Positions 63,675 through 64,000 of a stretch of DNA of 64,000 nt are shown in pieces. The stretch is from a virus, in IMG/VR virus record IMGVR_UViG_3300009059_000716, positions 1-64,000 of that record; one strand, given 5' to 3'. Under the pieces are notes generated by a model. It saw nothing but the letters and a program-made list of their open reading frames with translations. It was not told the origin of the DNA and did not search any database. The position numbers and the translations under genes were made by a program. The first letter of the stretch is position 1. The number at the start of each line of letters is the position of its first letter.

Positions 63675-64000
63675 ATGACAACAGCAAAACTTTATTTAGT
63701 TACTTTTGAGTATGAAGGTACAAAATTTTTCAAAGTAGGTATTACAGAAAAAGGAGATGTAATGGATAGGTTTAAGTACTCTATACTTAAATATAAACTA
63801 ATGAACTTTAAAATACATAAGTCCTCTTGGTTTAAATCTTTGGAAGCAGCAGAGAAAGCTGAACAAAAATGCTTTGCAGACATTAAACAAACCTTTCCAG
63901 AAAATAACTATGTTGATGCTCAAGGGAACCACTACTTCCATAATAAGTGGTTAGATGAAAAGATAAATGGTATAACTGAAATCAGAGTATACAATGGAGA
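63675..64000 (+). CDS. GIY-YIG-like protein, 3'-truncated by the window
   Basis: At least 108 residues, running off the right edge. KLYLVTFEYEGTKFFKVGITEKGDVMDRF resembles the opening of T5orf172/Mug113-type GIY-YIG domains (K-x-G-x-T followed by R-F). SLEAAEKAEQKCFADI fits the next helix. A nuclease role is plausible but the domain is incomplete here. Confidence 0.5.
   Translation, partial: MTTAKLYLVTFEYEGTKFFKVGITEKGDVMDRFKYSILKYKLMNFKIHKSSWFKSLEAAEKAEQKCFADIKQTFPENNYVDAQGNHYFHNKWLDEKINGITEIRVYNG

Noticed and set aside
1-64000. CRISPR array or integrase/attachment site
   Set aside because: No regularly spaced repeats, no recombinase gene and no tRNA-end duplication were seen. Only the 33-bp coding repeat and the 11-bp pair were found.

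Overview
The window is a gene-dense, AT-rich stretch of a large double-stranded DNA phage, probably one that infects a Bacteroidota (Flavobacteriia-like) host. Every credible gene lies on the + strand, many overlap by 1-20 bases (ATGA junctions), and both ends cut through genes. Evidence for the host: about 20 intergenic sites fit TTG-N19/20-TAnnTTTA or TAnnTTAA, close to the Bacteroidota sigma consensus (TTTG / TAnnTTTG). Shine-Dalgarno sequences are scarce, with an A-rich GTTATG start context instead. Proteins such as a DUF4494 member, an Hc1/H1-like protein and a lipoprotein with a Flavobacteriia-like export signal point the same way. No terminase, capsid or sheath gene is recognisable, so this is mainly the replication, DNA-modification, host-takeover, glycan and lysis part of the genome.

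Layout. 1-5.6 kb: the 3' part of a class I ribonucleotide reductase and three glycosyltransferases. 5.6-7 kb: small ORFs and thioredoxin. 7-19 kb: a 7-deazaguanine DNA-modification region with queC, seven tRNAs, a twitch-type radical SAM protein, a carbamoyltransferase, queD, queE, a ferredoxin, a secreted nuclease, a phosphoribosyltransferase, folE, a MazG-like hydrolase, a DpdA-type guanine transglycosylase, a PurN-like formyltransferase (DpdN candidate), a P-loop kinase-like protein and full-length queF. 19-25 kb: a J-domain protein, family A DNA polymerase, Hsp20, GroES, GroEL and an H1-like protein. 26-28 kb: an overlapping adenine/SAM trio (apt, nucleosidase, metK). 29-34 kb: small membrane proteins, an 11-residue-repeat protein, a YkuD-like candidate, an overlapping spanin-like pair and a multi-pass membrane protein.

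34-46 kb: a PD-(D/E)XK Fe-S nuclease, then a long glycan cassette with several glycosyltransferases plus NeuB, a NeuA-like cytidylyltransferase, a UDP-GlcNAc 2-epimerase, a shortened UDP-sugar dehydrogenase, a sugar epimerase and a HAD phosphatase. 46-53.6 kb: small conserved proteins, an A-type Fe-S carrier, an HNH nuclease and a membrane-anchored glucosaminidase. 53.6-64 kb: an FG-GAP lipoprotein, a nucleotidyltransferase, a 734-residue protein ending in three tandem Hint (intein-like) domains, three tandem 2-oxoglutarate oxygenases, two DUF6734-like glycosyltransferases, thymidylate synthase, a metallopeptidase-like protein, a ferredoxin reductase and a partial GIY-YIG-like gene.

How the genes may work together (inference). 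FolE-QueD-QueE-QueC would make preQ0, QueF would reduce it to preQ1, DpdA would insert the 7-deazaguanine into DNA, and the formyltransferase would formylate dPreQ1. The ferredoxin, ferredoxin reductase and A-type carrier could supply electrons and clusters to QueE and the second radical SAM protein. The apt-nucleosidase-metK trio could regenerate SAM and recycle adenine from its by-products.
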